Part shown: positions 25,212 through 33,788 of the stretch, one piece after another
Layout: each line of letters starts with the position of its first letter
How positions within the stretch are numbered: the first letter of the stretch is position 1
Assembly (NCBI GenBank): GCA_019423265.1
Contig: JAHZBS010000003.1
Span: 1-40,210, forward strand
Reading direction: 5' to 3'
From: Clostridiales bacterium
Lineage (GTDB): Bacteria; Bacillota_A; Clostridia; Lachnospirales; Bianqueaceae
Length of the DNA: 40,210 nucleotides
The notes under the pieces: generated by a model
The model's database searches: none
Told to the model about the DNA's origin: nothing
The model's input: only the letters and a program-made list of their open reading frames with translations
Made by a program: the position numbers and the translations under genes

Positions 25212-26382
25212 TCAATTTTTCAGAGCCGTGATCGGAACCACAAACACGCCGTCTTCCCGCCTATACGCCGCATTGGAAAGACCACAGATGACGCACATCA
25301 CAGATGGCGGTGTACCGCCGTCTTCGTCAATCGCCTTTTTGATCGCAAGCATATTTTTAGCCGCTTCGTCAATCTGATTTGCTCCAAGCTTAATTTCAAA
25401 CGCACACCAGTTTCCGTTGTCAAGCTCTATCACTGCATCGATTTCCTTGTTGGTATAATCCTGATAATGATACAGATGTGCGCCAAAAGATTCCGCATAG
25501 ATTTTCAGGTCTCTTTCACACAGCGCTTCAAATAAAAAGCCCAGTGTCTGCAAATCATTCAGCAGCCGCTCTGGCGTTGCTTTCAGCAAGGCGCAGGCAA
25601 GAGACGGATCGGAAAAATGCCGCTTTTCCGCCTGCTTGACTCTTACGGATGAACGAATCTGTGTGGCAAACGGTTTCTGGTTATCGGTAAGGAACAGCCG
25701 CTTGAAGACATCGAGATAGGAACTGATGGTATCGGTGTCGATATCCTCATCATCCATTTCTTTAACATCGTTTTTCAGCGTTTTATTCGTAACGGTCGTA
25801 CTCTCGTTTCTCGCCAGAGAACGCAGCAGCAGGCGCATCTTCGTTGGATTGCGTTTCACATTGTCGATTCGGTATACATCATCTTCGATAACGGCATTCA
25901 AATATTCAGCTGGTAACCAACCTGCCCTGTCTGCCGGCGTATCCAAATTACCTGGCCAGCCGCCCCGCACGATGTAGGCGCTCAGATTTCTGAGATCCAC
26001 ATCCCCGGTCATTACCGGCGTCAGTTTTCCTTCACACAAGTCTTTCAGCGATACCCTTCCCGATGATTCTCCTGATTCATACAGCGACATTGGCCTCATA
26101 CGCAGTCTTGCAATCCTGCCGGCGCCACTGTACAAAACGCCTTTGTGGTTCGGCGTTGCCGAGCCAGTTAGAATATATTGCCCCTTTTCCGCCGTCTGAT
26201 CAACTTTATGCCGAACGGCGTCCCATAGCGGCGGAGCTTCCTGCCATTCGTCAATCAGCCGCGGCTTCTTTCCTTCCAGGACTAAAGCTGGGGACATCTG
26301 CGCCAACATCCGATTTTGGAAGTTGCCTGCCGGATCGCCGATAAAAATTTCGCTTTTGCAGTGATAGGAGGACGACCATGTT
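25212..26382 (-). pseudogene. Second DUF4143-type ATPase, 5'-truncated
   Basis: A long open frame with Walker B region PRLIDEWQEAPPLWDAVR, sensor segment ILTGSATPNHKG, MSLYESGES, the DUF4143 part and a PD-(D/E)XK-like end (KEIDAVIELDNGNWCAFEIKLG). Homology can be read upstream of the first ATG (26309) through FIGDPAGNFQNR to TWSSSYH near 26381, where a full protein would carry the lysine of Walker A. The sequence stops there, right at a tandem-repeat array. So the ATP-binding loop is missing and the gene is decapitated; a protein from 26309 (365 residues) would not bind ATP normally. It is unlike the neighbouring ATPase in sequence, not a duplicate. Confidence 0.78.
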
Positions 26383-26384
26383 AT

Positions 26385-26460
26385 ATTCGGTCTAATTTTA
26401 CAAATTCATTCGGTCAGATTCTGAGATTTTATTCCGACAATTTTTTTAAATTTATTCGGT
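26385..26460. repeat. 23-bp tandem repeat, four copies, at the 5' end of the second ATPase
   Basis: ATTCGGT-like cores begin at 26385, 26408, 26431 (ATTCCGA) and 26454, exactly 23 bases apart, separated by AT-rich filler that is only loosely conserved. The array abuts the truncation point of the ATPase gene. Confidence 0.8.
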
Positions 26461-26530
26461 ATTTTGTACTTGTCAAGAAAAGTAGACACAGCATTTTGTC
26501 TGCCTTCCATGTCCAATTTTATGATAGCAT

Positions 26531-26565
26531 CAAAAAAGAGCCGCCCGGCGGGCGACCCTTTTTCT
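26531..26565. terminator. Bidirectional terminator after the GGGtGRT gene
   Basis: A GC-rich stem (CGCCC 26542-26546 with GGGCG 26550-26554, extended by imperfect pairs) is flanked by A6 on one side and T5 on the other, giving a T run on the minus strand after the GGGtGRT stop. Confidence 0.75.
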
Positions 26566-26602
26566 TTTCGGAATAAATCCTGGTTTTATGCGGCTTCAAG
26601 CC

Positions 26603-27601
26603 TTATTTCATTGCTTCTTCGATGGCAACAGCCACAGCCACGGTAGCGCCAACCATCGGGTTATTCCCCATGCCGATCAAGCCCATCATCTCTACATGCG
26701 CCGGAACGGAGGAGGAGCCTGCAAATTGTGCGTCGGAGTGCATACGGCCCATGGTGTCCGTCATACCGTAGGAAGCCGGGCCGGCTGCCATGTTATCCGG
26801 GTGCAAGGTGCGGCCGGTGCCGCCGCCGGATGCCACGGAGAAATACTTCTTGCCCATCTCCACGCACTCTTTCTTGTAAGTGCCGGCGACAGGGTGCTGG
26901 AAGCGAGTGGGATTGGTGGAGTTACCGGTGATGGAGACGTCCACGCCCTCCCGGTGCATGATGGCCACGCCCTCCCGCACATCGTCAGCGCCGTAGCACA
27001 GAACGAGAGCACGCTCACCCTTGGAGTAGGCGGTCCGGCTCAGTTCTTTCAGCTCACCGGTAAAATAATCGAAGAGGGTTTCCACATAGGTGAACCCATT
27101 GATCCGGGAGATAATCTTCGCCGCATCCTTGCCCAATCCGTTCAGGATAACCCGAAGGGGTTCTTTGCGGACTTTGTTGGCGGATTTGGCAATACCGATG
27201 GCGCCCTCCGCGGCGGCAAAGGATTCATGACCGGCCAGGAACGCAAAACATTTTGTCTCATCGCTCAAAAGCATGGCGCCAAGATTACCATGGCCAAGGC
27301 CAACTTTGCGGTCATCCGCTACGGATCCGGGGATACAGAAAGCCTGGAGGCCTTCGCCAATGGATTTGGCCGCATCCGCCGCCTTTGTGTCGCCCTTCTT
27401 GATGGCGATGGCCGCGCCGGTGATGTAGGCCCAGCACGCATTTTCGAAACAGATGGGCTGGATGCCCTTCACGATTCCATAAACATCAATGCCCTTTTCA
27501 TCGCAGATCGCCTTTGCCTCTTCGATGGACGCGATTCCATACTTGTTCAGAGCGGCATTGATTTGATTGATTCTTCTCTCATAACTCTCAAATAAAGCCA
27601 T
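26603..27601 (-). CDS. GGGtGRT family protein
   Basis: A 332-residue protein carrying the defining motif SVASGGGTGRTLHPDN, with MALFESYERRINQINAALN at the N-terminus and a glycine-rich C-terminus (MGLIGMGNNPMVGATVAVAVAI). The family is widespread in anaerobes, almost always adjacent to a NifU-like protein, and its biochemical role is not established; a link to iron-sulfur or metallocluster assembly is inferred from this pairing. SD GGGGAGG precedes the ATG. It is the second gene of a two-gene operon, about 18 bases after the scaffold gene. Confidence 0.93.
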   Translation of the reverse strand: MALFESYERRINQINAALNKYGIASIEEAKAICDEKGIDVYGIVKGIQPICFENACWAYITGAAIAIKKGDTKAADAAKSIGEGLQAFCIPGSVADDRKVGLGHGNLGAMLLSDETKCFAFLAGHESFAAAEGAIGIAKSANKVRKEPLRVILNGLGKDAAKIISRINGFTYVETLFDYFTGELKELSRTAYSKGERALVLCYGADDVREGVAIMHREGVDVSITGNSTNPTRFQHPVAGTYKKECVEMGKKYFSVASGGGTGRTLHPDNMAAGPASYGMTDTMGRMHSDAQFAGSSSVPAHVEMMGLIGMGNNPMVGATVAVAVAIEEAMK

Positions 27602-27619
27602 TGTTGTGTCCTCCCCTTC

Positions 27620-28312
27620 CTATTCGTTTCTCGGATCGATATATTTCGCAGCTTCTGCAAACCGACCGTAGGAGCCCGTCGCTTTTTTCATCGCTTCATT
27701 GGCGTCCTCGCCCTTTTTGATCATGTCCATCATACGGCCAAGGCTGACATACTCGTAGCCGATGATCTCATCGTTCTCGTCGAGAGCCAGGCGGGTGACA
27801 TACCCTTCCGCCAATTCCAAATACCGGGGTCCCTTGAGCTTTGTGCTATAGGAAGTGCCAACCTGGGTGCGAAGACCCTTTCCGAGGTCCTCAAGTCCGG
27901 CGCCCACGGGAAGGCCGCCTTCGGAGAACGCAGACTGCGTCCGCCCATATATAATCTGTAAGAACAGCTCCCGCATAGCGGTATTGATCGCATCACAGAC
28001 CAGGTCCGTGTTGACCGCCTCCAGCAGTGTCTTTCCTACCAGCGCTTCTGAAGCCATGGCCGCGGAATGAGTCATGCCGGAGCATCCCAACGTCTCAATA
28101 AGGGCCTCCTCAATGATGCCATCCTTGACATTCAGCGTCAGCTTACATGCGCCCTGCTGCGGAGCACACCAGCCCACGCCGTGGGTTAACCCGGAGATAT
28201 CCTTGATCTCACGGGAGTACACCCATTTCCCTTCTTCCGGAATTGGCGCACAGCCGTGGCTTGCGCCAACGCGAACGGAACACATTTTTTCAACTTCATG
28301 CGAATAAACCAT
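27620..28312 (-). CDS. NifU/IscU-like iron-sulfur scaffold protein
   Basis: A 230-residue protein with an IscU-type core. Conserved cysteines occur in VGWCAPQQGACKL and TLGCSGMTHSAAMASEAL, fitting a cluster-binding scaffold, and a third in TDLVCDAIN. The C-terminal part (YVSLGRMMDMIKKGEDANEAM) is longer than in IscU and specific to the versions paired with GGGtGRT. AAAGGAGG lies upstream of the start codon at 28312. It is first in the operon and would pass an Fe-S cluster to or with the GGGtGRT protein. Target unknown. Confidence 0.9.
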   Translation of the reverse strand: MVYSHEVEKMCSVRVGASHGCAPIPEEGKWVYSREIKDISGLTHGVGWCAPQQGACKLTLNVKDGIIEEALIETLGCSGMTHSAAMASEALVGKTLLEAVNTDLVCDAINTAMRELFLQIIYGRTQSAFSEGGLPVGAGLEDLGKGLRTQVGTSYSTKLKGPRYLELAEGYVTRLALDENDEIIGYEYVSLGRMMDMIKKGEDANEAMKKATGSYGRFAEAAKYIDPRNE

Positions 28313-28373
28313 TTACACTCGTCCTCCTTTAAAATATGTATATCATGGAATAACTCGGAGTCATATGCTGTAA

Positions 28374-28390
28374 CCCCTTGCTTTCAGGGG
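28374..28390 (-). promoter_or_regulatory. Hairpin in the leader of the scaffold/GGGtGRT operon
   Basis: CCCCT-7-AGGGG sits just inside the predicted transcript, about 60 bases before the start codon. I do not recognise a known riboswitch in the leader. Confidence 0.4.
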
Positions 28391-28406
28391 AATTCGGCAC
28401 GGTATC

Positions 28407-28435
28407 AGTATAGCATATTGATATTTTAGTGTCAA
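28407..28435 (-). promoter_or_regulatory. Promoter of the scaffold/GGGtGRT operon
   Basis: Minus strand TTGACA (28435-28430), 17-base spacer, TATACT (28412-28407). Confidence 0.82.
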
Positions 28436-28550
28436 TTCCTAACTCTCCAAAATCCGCAGTCTTCCGGCTCACATTTGAACGGCAATTTTCTTAAAAAAAT
28501 GAAATCCTCCATCTTTTCTTTGAAATAATGCTATCTTTTTTTGGCAATCA

Positions 28551-28559
28551 TGCTATAAT
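28551..28559 (+). promoter_or_regulatory. Extended -10 promoter of the UroD-like gene
   Basis: TGCTATAAT is a perfect extended -10 element; no good -35 is visible at the right distance. It lies about 45 bases before the start codon. Confidence 0.55.
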
Positions 28560-28603
28560 GCATATGGAATTCTATTGAAACGGGATCAAAAGGAGTGAAC
28601 GAG

Positions 28604-29626
28604 ATGACCAGTAAGGAATTAATCCGGCGGGTGATCGAATACAACGACCCGCCGCGCATAGGATACGATTTCAATCCGCCCCATGAAAAGGACTTGCGGT
28701 GGGTTCCGACGATCCAATTGAGGAATGCAAAATATGAACCCTACCTAACCTGGGGAACCTACCCGGAGCTTAAAAAACAGGTGCCGGATTTTAACGGTGA
28801 GGTCAAATATTCTGTGATGGGAAATCTCTATGGCCGCCTCAAGAAAGATGGCAATGGGGAGTGTATCAAGGGAGCTCTGGAGGACGATTGGAGCCTTCTC
28901 GATTCCTATGAGATTCCAACCATCGACATGGATTTTAACGCCAGCATCCGCGCCATGAATTTGCAGGACTGCCAGGATTTTGTCATCGGCAGTATGCCCG
29001 TGGGCGTATTTTCTACCCTCCGGGATCTGCGCGTCATGGACAACGCGCTGGCGGATACCATCCTGGAGCAGGACAATGTCCGCCGGGTTCTGAGCATGGT
29101 CCAGGATATTATGTTGCAAATTGTGCGCCTTGGCAAAGACAACGGCTTGGACGCCGTGATCATCTATGACGACTGGGGAATGCAGCACTCCACCTTTGTC
29201 AGCCCCGATATCTTTCGCCTCCTGTTTAAGCCTGTCTATCAGCGCGTGGCAGCGGAATGCCATGACCGGAATATGAAGCTCTTTGTCCATTCCTGTGGAC
29301 TGGTCACCGGCTTTATTGAAGATTTTATTGACGCAGGCGTGGATGTCATGCAGTTTGATCAACCGGAAGTCTACGGCAGCGCCAACTTAGCGAGAAACTA
29401 TGGCGGACGCATCGCGTTCCACAGCCCGGTGGACATTCAGAAAGTTATGGCCACAGGGGATCGGGAGTACATCGAGAAAACCGCTTACGAGATGGTGACT
29501 GCGTTCAAGACCATCTGCGGCGGGGGTCTGATCGCCAAGGATTACCCGTCCTGGCAGGATATAAACGTGGAACAGGAATGGGCGGATTGGGCGCGGAACG
29601 TCATCGTGCAAAATTCGGCAATTTGA
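28604..29626 (+). CDS. Uroporphyrinogen decarboxylase-like (UroD superfamily) protein
   Basis: A 340-residue TIM-barrel protein of the UroD/MtaA/CmuA superfamily, with the central FVIGSMPVGVFSTL, IIYDDWGMQHST and FVHSCGLVTGFIEDFIDAG segments; the HSCG and DDWG positions resemble the zinc/substrate site of corrinoid-dependent methyltransferases. True haem UroD usually sits with other hem genes and has a conserved N-terminal RQAGR, absent here. A methyltransferase or demethylation role in anaerobic metabolism of methoxylated or methylamine-type compounds is therefore more likely, but no corrinoid protein is adjacent. Start at 28604, with AAAAGGAG 8 bases upstream; a GTG 9 bases earlier is too close to the SD. 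Confidence 0.82.
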   Translation: MTSKELIRRVIEYNDPPRIGYDFNPPHEKDLRWVPTIQLRNAKYEPYLTWGTYPELKKQVPDFNGEVKYSVMGNLYGRLKKDGNGECIKGALEDDWSLLDSYEIPTIDMDFNASIRAMNLQDCQDFVIGSMPVGVFSTLRDLRVMDNALADTILEQDNVRRVLSMVQDIMLQIVRLGKDNGLDAVIIYDDWGMQHSTFVSPDIFRLLFKPVYQRVAAECHDRNMKLFVHSCGLVTGFIEDFIDAGVDVMQFDQPEVYGSANLARNYGGRIAFHSPVDIQKVMATGDREYIEKTAYEMVTAFKTICGGGLIAKDYPSWQDINVEQEWADWARNVIVQNSAI

Positions 29627-29676
29627 CGGCGCTGAATTTTGCAGGTGATGGATGCTGAGAGAGAGGATGTTTTGCC

Positions 29677-30306
29677 ATGACAATTCTTGAAAAAATGAAA
29701 AGCGGGGAGCTCTACGACTGCTCATTTGAGGCGATTGGCGAGGATCTGGACAGGAAGCTTTACGAATGCAAGGAATTGCTGTACGACTTCAATCATTCCC
29801 GCCCGAGGGAAGTGAAGTACAGGGAGGACATTCTCCGCAAGGTGTTTGCCGAGACGGGTGAAACCATATATATTGAGCCGCCCCTCAATGCCAACTGGGG
29901 GTGCAACACCCACGTGGGTGAGAATTTTTATGCCAACTTCAACCTAACGCTGGTGGATGATGCCGACATCTACATAGGCGACAACGTGATGATCGCCCCC
30001 AATGTTGTCATTGCAACGGGAGCACATCCCATTTGTCCGGAACTGAGGGCAAAGGCGTATCAGTACAATCTTCCGGTACACATCGGGAACGAGGTGTGGA
30101 TCGGCGCCGGCGCCTTGATTATGCCGGGGGTGACCATCGGAGACGGCTCGGTTATCGGCGCTGGAAGCGTAGTGACGAAGGATATACCCGCCGGCGTTGT
30201 CGCGGTAGGCAACCCCTGCCGTGTTCTGCGCCAGATCAGTGCGCATGACTATGAATACTACTATAAGGACCGCAAAATTGGTTTTTCAGTGCCAAGGAAC
30301 GGCTGA
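29677..30306 (+). CDS. Sugar O-acetyltransferase (maltose/galactoside acetyltransferase type)
   Basis: A 209-residue left-handed beta-helix acetyltransferase. N-terminal Mac domain (MTILEKMKSGELYDC), then hexapeptide repeats including NANWGCNTHVGENFYANFN, IYIGDNVMIAPNVVIATGAHP (catalytic His) and VWIGAGALIMPGVTIG, ending with NPCRVLR. It transfers acetyl from acetyl-CoA to a sugar 6-OH, a detoxification step for non-metabolised sugars. It starts about 50 bases after the UroD-like stop, with GAGAGAGG upstream, and may share its transcript. Confidence 0.92.
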   Translation: MTILEKMKSGELYDCSFEAIGEDLDRKLYECKELLYDFNHSRPREVKYREDILRKVFAETGETIYIEPPLNANWGCNTHVGENFYANFNLTLVDDADIYIGDNVMIAPNVVIATGAHPICPELRAKAYQYNLPVHIGNEVWIGAGALIMPGVTIGDGSVIGAGSVVTKDIPAGVVAVGNPCRVLRQISAHDYEYYYKDRKIGFSVPRNG

Positions 30307-30340
30307 GGGCATTTTTCCATTTCACAGCCCTGCCTTTTTT
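30301..30340 (+). terminator. Weak terminator after the acetyltransferase
   Basis: GGCTG/CAGCC and AGGGC/GCCCT pairings in alternative registers precede GCCTTTTTT. A T run with a modest stem; moderate support. Confidence 0.45.
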
Positions 30341-30379
30341 GGACCAAATGGCCGCCATAATAATTTCTGTCAGGATTCC

Positions 30380-30407
30380 TTGACTTTTTCTAATTTTTAT
30401 ATATAAT
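30380..30407 (+). promoter_or_regulatory. Promoter of the aspartate-semialdehyde dehydrogenase gene
   Basis: TTGACT (30380-30385), 16-base spacer, TATAAT (30402-30407). Confidence 0.75.
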
Positions 30408-30502
30408 AGATAGTTACAAGGATTCAAAAATAAATACATTTGTCTTTCACAGACGGAATACTTGGCAAGATCCATTTGGAACATAGAAAGAGGGAGAGTA
30501 GT

Positions 30503-31585
30503 GTGAAACAATTTTCGGTTGGTATCATTGGCGCGACAGGAATGGTCGGCCAACGGTTTGCAACGCTTTTAGAACATCACCCGTGGTTTGCGGTGACCGC
30601 CTTGGCCGCCTCCGCCCGGAGCGCTGGCAAGACATACAAGGAAGCTGCCGGCCCCCGCTGGGCTATGAAGACGCCTATGCCGGCCTCCATGGCGGATATG
30701 GTGCTGTTGGATGCCACGGCGGATATTGGGAAAATCAAAGAGCTGGTGGATTTTGTTTTCTGTGCGGTGGATATGCCGAAGGATCAGATTCGAGCATTGG
30801 AGGAGGCGTATGCCAGGGAAGAGATTCCTGTCATCTCCAACAATTCGGCTCACCGCTCCACTCCGGACGTCCCCATGATCGTACCGGAGATTAACGCGGA
30901 CCACGCCGCGGTTATCGATGCACAGAGAGCGCGGCTGGGTACGAAGCGAGGGTTTATCGCCGTAAAATCCAACTGCTCCTTGCAGAGTTACGTCCCCGCT
31001 TTGCATCCCCTAAAGGATATCTACGGGCTGAAAAATGTCCTTGCCTGTACCTATCAGGCGATCTCCGGCGCTGGCAAGACTTTTGAGAGTTTTCCTGAGA
31101 TTCTTGACAATGTGATCCCCTTCATCGGCGGTGAGGAGGAGAAGAGCGAGCAGGAGCCGTTAAAGATGTGGGGGCGCGTCGAGGGAGACCGTATCGTAAA
31201 CGCCTCCGGACCTTCGATCACCACACAGTGTCTGCGGGTTCCTGTAAGCGACGGCCATATGGCGGCTGTTTTTGCAAGCTTTGAGAAAAAACCAGAGATC
31301 GAGGATATTAAAAAGATTTGGGCCTCCTTCTCCGGCCCTGCCCAGGAGCTGGCGCTTCCCTCCGCTCCCAAGCAATTTCTCCATTATTTTGAGGACGATA
31401 ATCGGCCTCAGCCTAAGCTGGATCGGGAATTGGAGAGAGGTATGGCCGTATCCATCGGACGTCTGCGGCCCGATCGCCAATATGATATTAAGTTTGTCTG
31501 CCTGTCCCACAACACGTTGAGGGGGGCCGCCGGCGGAGCCGTTTTGATGGCGGAGCTTTTGGCTGTCAAGGGGTATCTTGCCTGA
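30503..31585 (+). CDS. asd: Aspartate-semialdehyde dehydrogenase (archaeal/fungal-type)
   Basis: A 360-residue NADP-dependent enzyme that converts aspartyl phosphate to aspartate semialdehyde, the branch point to lysine, threonine and methionine. N-terminal Rossmann motif GIIGATGMVGQRF; SNNSAHRS; catalytic Cys158 in KSNCSLQSY (where other members have NCST); YQAISGAGKTF; and VPVSDGHMA with the acid/base His. The insertion pattern and the RSTPDVPMIVPEIN block mark the archaeal/fungal subgroup. The start is a GTG at 30503 with GAGGGAG upstream; an ATG at 30440 lacks an SD. It is monocistronic, with its own promoter and terminator. Confidence 0.93.
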   Translation: MKQFSVGIIGATGMVGQRFATLLEHHPWFAVTALAASARSAGKTYKEAAGPRWAMKTPMPASMADMVLLDATADIGKIKELVDFVFCAVDMPKDQIRALEEAYAREEIPVISNNSAHRSTPDVPMIVPEINADHAAVIDAQRARLGTKRGFIAVKSNCSLQSYVPALHPLKDIYGLKNVLACTYQAISGAGKTFESFPEILDNVIPFIGGEEEKSEQEPLKMWGRVEGDRIVNASGPSITTQCLRVPVSDGHMAAVFASFEKKPEIEDIKKIWASFSGPAQELALPSAPKQFLHYFEDDNRPQPKLDRELERGMAVSIGRLRPDRQYDIKFVCLSHNTLRGAAGGAVLMAELLAVKGYLA

Positions 31586-31620
31586 TCTACACTAAAGAAA
31601 CAGCATCCTTGAGCTATACA

Positions 31621-31660
31621 AACCCGCCGTACGGGAATTTATCCCATACGGCGGGTTTTA
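31621..31660 (+). terminator. Intrinsic terminator after asd
   Basis: AACCCGCCGTA (31621-31631) pairs with TACGGCGGGTT (31647-31657), with an inner GGGA/TCCC helix, followed by TTTTATT. Strong; it can also serve the minus-strand toxin scrap. Confidence 0.92.
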
Positions 31661-31744
31661 TTATGTGCCGAATGTTCCGATGCGGGCTAAGGTCAGTACC
31701 AGCACATCGTCCTCAATGCGATCGATCAGCAGTTTGAGCGGCAT
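31661..31744 (-). pseudogene. C-terminal scrap of a RelE/YafQ-type toxin gene
   Basis: A 27-codon frame, MPLKLLIDRIEDDVLVLTLARIGTFGT. The stretch LLIDRIEDDVLVLTLARIGT is the typical last strand pair of RelE/YafQ-family toxins, which end in R-x-GTHSDLF; the final residues have drifted and the rest of the gene is absent. It is a degraded relic wedged between the PfkB kinase and the asd terminator. Too short for certainty. Confidence 0.45.
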
Positions 31745-31747
31745 CCG

Positions 31748-32650
31748 CTACGCCAGCACGAGGGTGTGACGTTCAACCTCATCCCGCGTCGGGATGGATA
31801 CGGCGGCCCCCTGGCGTGTCACAGCCAGAGCGGAAGCAGCGGAAGCAGCGGCTAGGGCGTCGGCCACCGGCTTGCCCTCAGCCACATAAGTAAGGAAGTA
31901 GCCGGTAAACGTATCGCCGGCGGCGGTGGTATCCACAGCTCGGACACGGAAAATGCCATGGCAGGCCGAAACGCTGGCATCCCGGTACTGTACGCCTTTG
32001 TGACCCAGTGTCAGGACAAAGCGTCCTCTCGGATAGCGATCCAACAGTCGGTTCAGAATTGTATCGGGGTCTGCGCCCACGGGGAGCTGTGCCAATTCAC
32101 AGCCTTCCAGCTCGTTCAATAAAAACCATTCCACATCGCCCAGCGGCCACTCCATAATGGCTGCTGCCATGGGGGATGGATTTAGCGCAATGCGCATACC
32201 CCGCCGGTGTGCCCGCTCAATCAGCTCGGCCCCGACATTCAGCTCATTTTGCAGGAGCAGGATGTCGCCCGGCTCGAAAAAGGTAAAGACTTCATCCATG
32301 AAAGCCTCGGTGATCTGCTGGTTGGAACCTCCAAACAGGAGAATACAGTTTTGCCCACTGGAATCCACCTGGATGATGGCATGGCCGTTGGGGCCAGGAC
32401 AAGAGCGGACCAAGGAGGTTTGCACGCCGTACTGTTCAAGCGTCTCTCTCAGAACCGCGCCATTCTCCCCGATCAGGCCGGCGTGCCAGACCGGAGCGCC
32501 GGCCTTCGCCAAGGCGATGGACTGATTTAGACCTTTTCCCCCGCAAAATTGTTGATATCCCAGGGAGGCGATGGTTTCACCGGGACGGACAAAATGATCA
32601 ACCTGGTAGACGAAATCCAAATTCAGCGATCCAAAGTTTAATAATTTCAT
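31748..32650 (-). CDS. PfkB-family carbohydrate kinase (ribokinase-like)
   Basis: A 300-residue kinase. N-terminal NFGSLNLDFVYQVDHFVRPGETI and the GG(K/N)-type motif CGGKGLNQSIALAKAG are typical of ribokinases; the C-terminal VDTTAAGDTFTGYF holds the catalytic Asp in an AAGD version of the usual GAGD anion hole. Start at 32650 with GGAG 8 bases upstream; an ATG 12 bases earlier overlaps that SD. Lying downstream of a nucleoside hydrolase on the same strand, it would phosphorylate the freed ribose. Confidence 0.9.
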   Translation of the reverse strand: MKLLNFGSLNLDFVYQVDHFVRPGETIASLGYQQFCGGKGLNQSIALAKAGAPVWHAGLIGENGAVLRETLEQYGVQTSLVRSCPGPNGHAIIQVDSSGQNCILLFGGSNQQITEAFMDEVFTFFEPGDILLLQNELNVGAELIERAHRRGMRIALNPSPMAAAIMEWPLGDVEWFLLNELEGCELAQLPVGADPDTILNRLLDRYPRGRFVLTLGHKGVQYRDASVSACHGIFRVRAVDTTAAGDTFTGYFLTYVAEGKPVADALAAASAASALAVTRQGAAVSIPTRDEVERHTLVLA

Positions 32651-32785
32651 AGTAATCTCCATTCCGGAGCGTTAGCGACAGGGCGAAGACGTGTTATCCT
32701 CCATTCGCATCGATAACACCATTCGACATCGCAACCCGCTCCCCATCAAGATTGAGAACCTTAACCTTCTTAAAACGGGAACCCC

Positions 32786-33697
32786 TTAGAATGAACCGGA
32801 GATCCCAGCCAATTTAGTATACAGATCTCGGAAAATGCCGTTGCGGGACAGGGAGAAACAGGTTCTGAAGGAATGGCGAGTCTCATCCCAGGCCCAATGA
32901 CAGTCATCGGTAATGCGCGGGCATGGCAGGATGCGGCTGTCGAACCAGTCCGGATTGACGAGATAGGCCACCGCGCCCACGTCCCAGATTTCCTTTGCCC
33001 AGCCGAAGGGGTCGCTGGTAAAGTCCGCCACCCGGTCGCACAGCAAATCGCACAGGGCATTTTTGCCGCGCAGACATGCTTCCAGATCGGGAACCGTCGT
33101 CAGGAGATGGGAGGTCACACCGGCACAGGGAATTTGGATCAGCGGCACGCCGCAGTCAAAGATGTATTGAGATGCCAGGAGATCCCCGCACAGGTTGAAT
33201 TCCTCGTTGGATTCCATTGTGGTTATGTGGCCGCCCAGCCACACCACCACAATATGATCGATGATGGCGGGTTCCATCAAGAGAGCGGAGGCGACATTGG
33301 TGATTGCGCCGATGGCCACCACGTACAGAGGCGATTCCTGGCTGGAAAGGGCCCGCCGGATCAGATCCTCCGCGGCCGGGGAGGAGACAGGCGAATCCAG
33401 GGAGGTTAAAACGTTGGCGGCTCCCCGAAAGGCAAAGCCGGTGGGATCCTTTCCCATGCGCTGTAAAATGCGCAAAATCTCTTCATAGCTCTTCTCCATC
33501 CCATCCCCGGGGCTCTGAGAGCGCTCATTATAAAAAGGGGCCGCATAGATAGCTTCCGGGCGCAGCCGCTCCGGGGACGAGAGCAGGTAAGCCAAGGCAA
33601 ATTGGTCATCCACTTCATTGTAAGTGTCCGTATCCAGCACAACCCGCAGAGGGCCATCGGGCAGTGTCAGCCTCTCTTTTCTCAGTTCTTCCGTCAT
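32786..33697 (-). CDS. Inosine-uridine type nucleoside hydrolase
   Basis: A 303-residue enzyme that splits nucleosides into base and ribose. The N-terminal calcium-binding motif is VVLDTDTYNEVDDQFA (Asp22, Asp24, Asp30, Asp31 region), and the central WLGGH-ITTMESNEEFNLCGDLLASQYIF block carries the conserved NEFN/D motif. No signal peptide. The start at 33697 has GGAGG 5 bases upstream; an in-frame start further upstream at 33760 lacks an SD. It is followed by the ribokinase-like gene after about 135 bases, and preceded by the fucosidase gene. Confidence 0.9.
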   Translation of the reverse strand: MTEELRKERLTLPDGPLRVVLDTDTYNEVDDQFALAYLLSSPERLRPEAIYAAPFYNERSQSPGDGMEKSYEEILRILQRMGKDPTGFAFRGAANVLTSLDSPVSSPAAEDLIRRALSSQESPLYVVAIGAITNVASALLMEPAIIDHIVVVWLGGHITTMESNEEFNLCGDLLASQYIFDCGVPLIQIPCAGVTSHLLTTVPDLEACLRGKNALCDLLCDRVADFTSDPFGWAKEIWDVGAVAYLVNPDWFDSRILPCPRITDDCHWAWDETRHSFRTCFSLSRNGIFRDLYTKLAGISGSF

Positions 33698-33788
33698 CGT
33701 AACCTCCATTCCGCCGCCCCAGCGGCAACTGCAATATTTTGGGTTAAGTTGGATCGCCATACCGCGGTAGAGCGATCCGAGATGGATC

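Noticed and set aside
25021..26460. Tandem repeats considered as CRISPR arrays
   Set aside because: Periods of 33 and 23 bases leave no room for repeat plus unique spacer, and the filler is AT-rich and semi-conserved; no cas genes.
26588..27595. 335-codon plus-strand frame opposite the GGGtGRT gene
   Set aside because: Mirror of a recognised gene; no SD, and it starts inside the terminator-side region.
28313..28406. Riboswitch in the scaffold/GGGtGRT leader
   Set aside because: Only one short hairpin is visible and no conserved core of a known class (TPP, SAM, cobalamin, c-di-GMP, preQ1, Moco) could be matched by eye.
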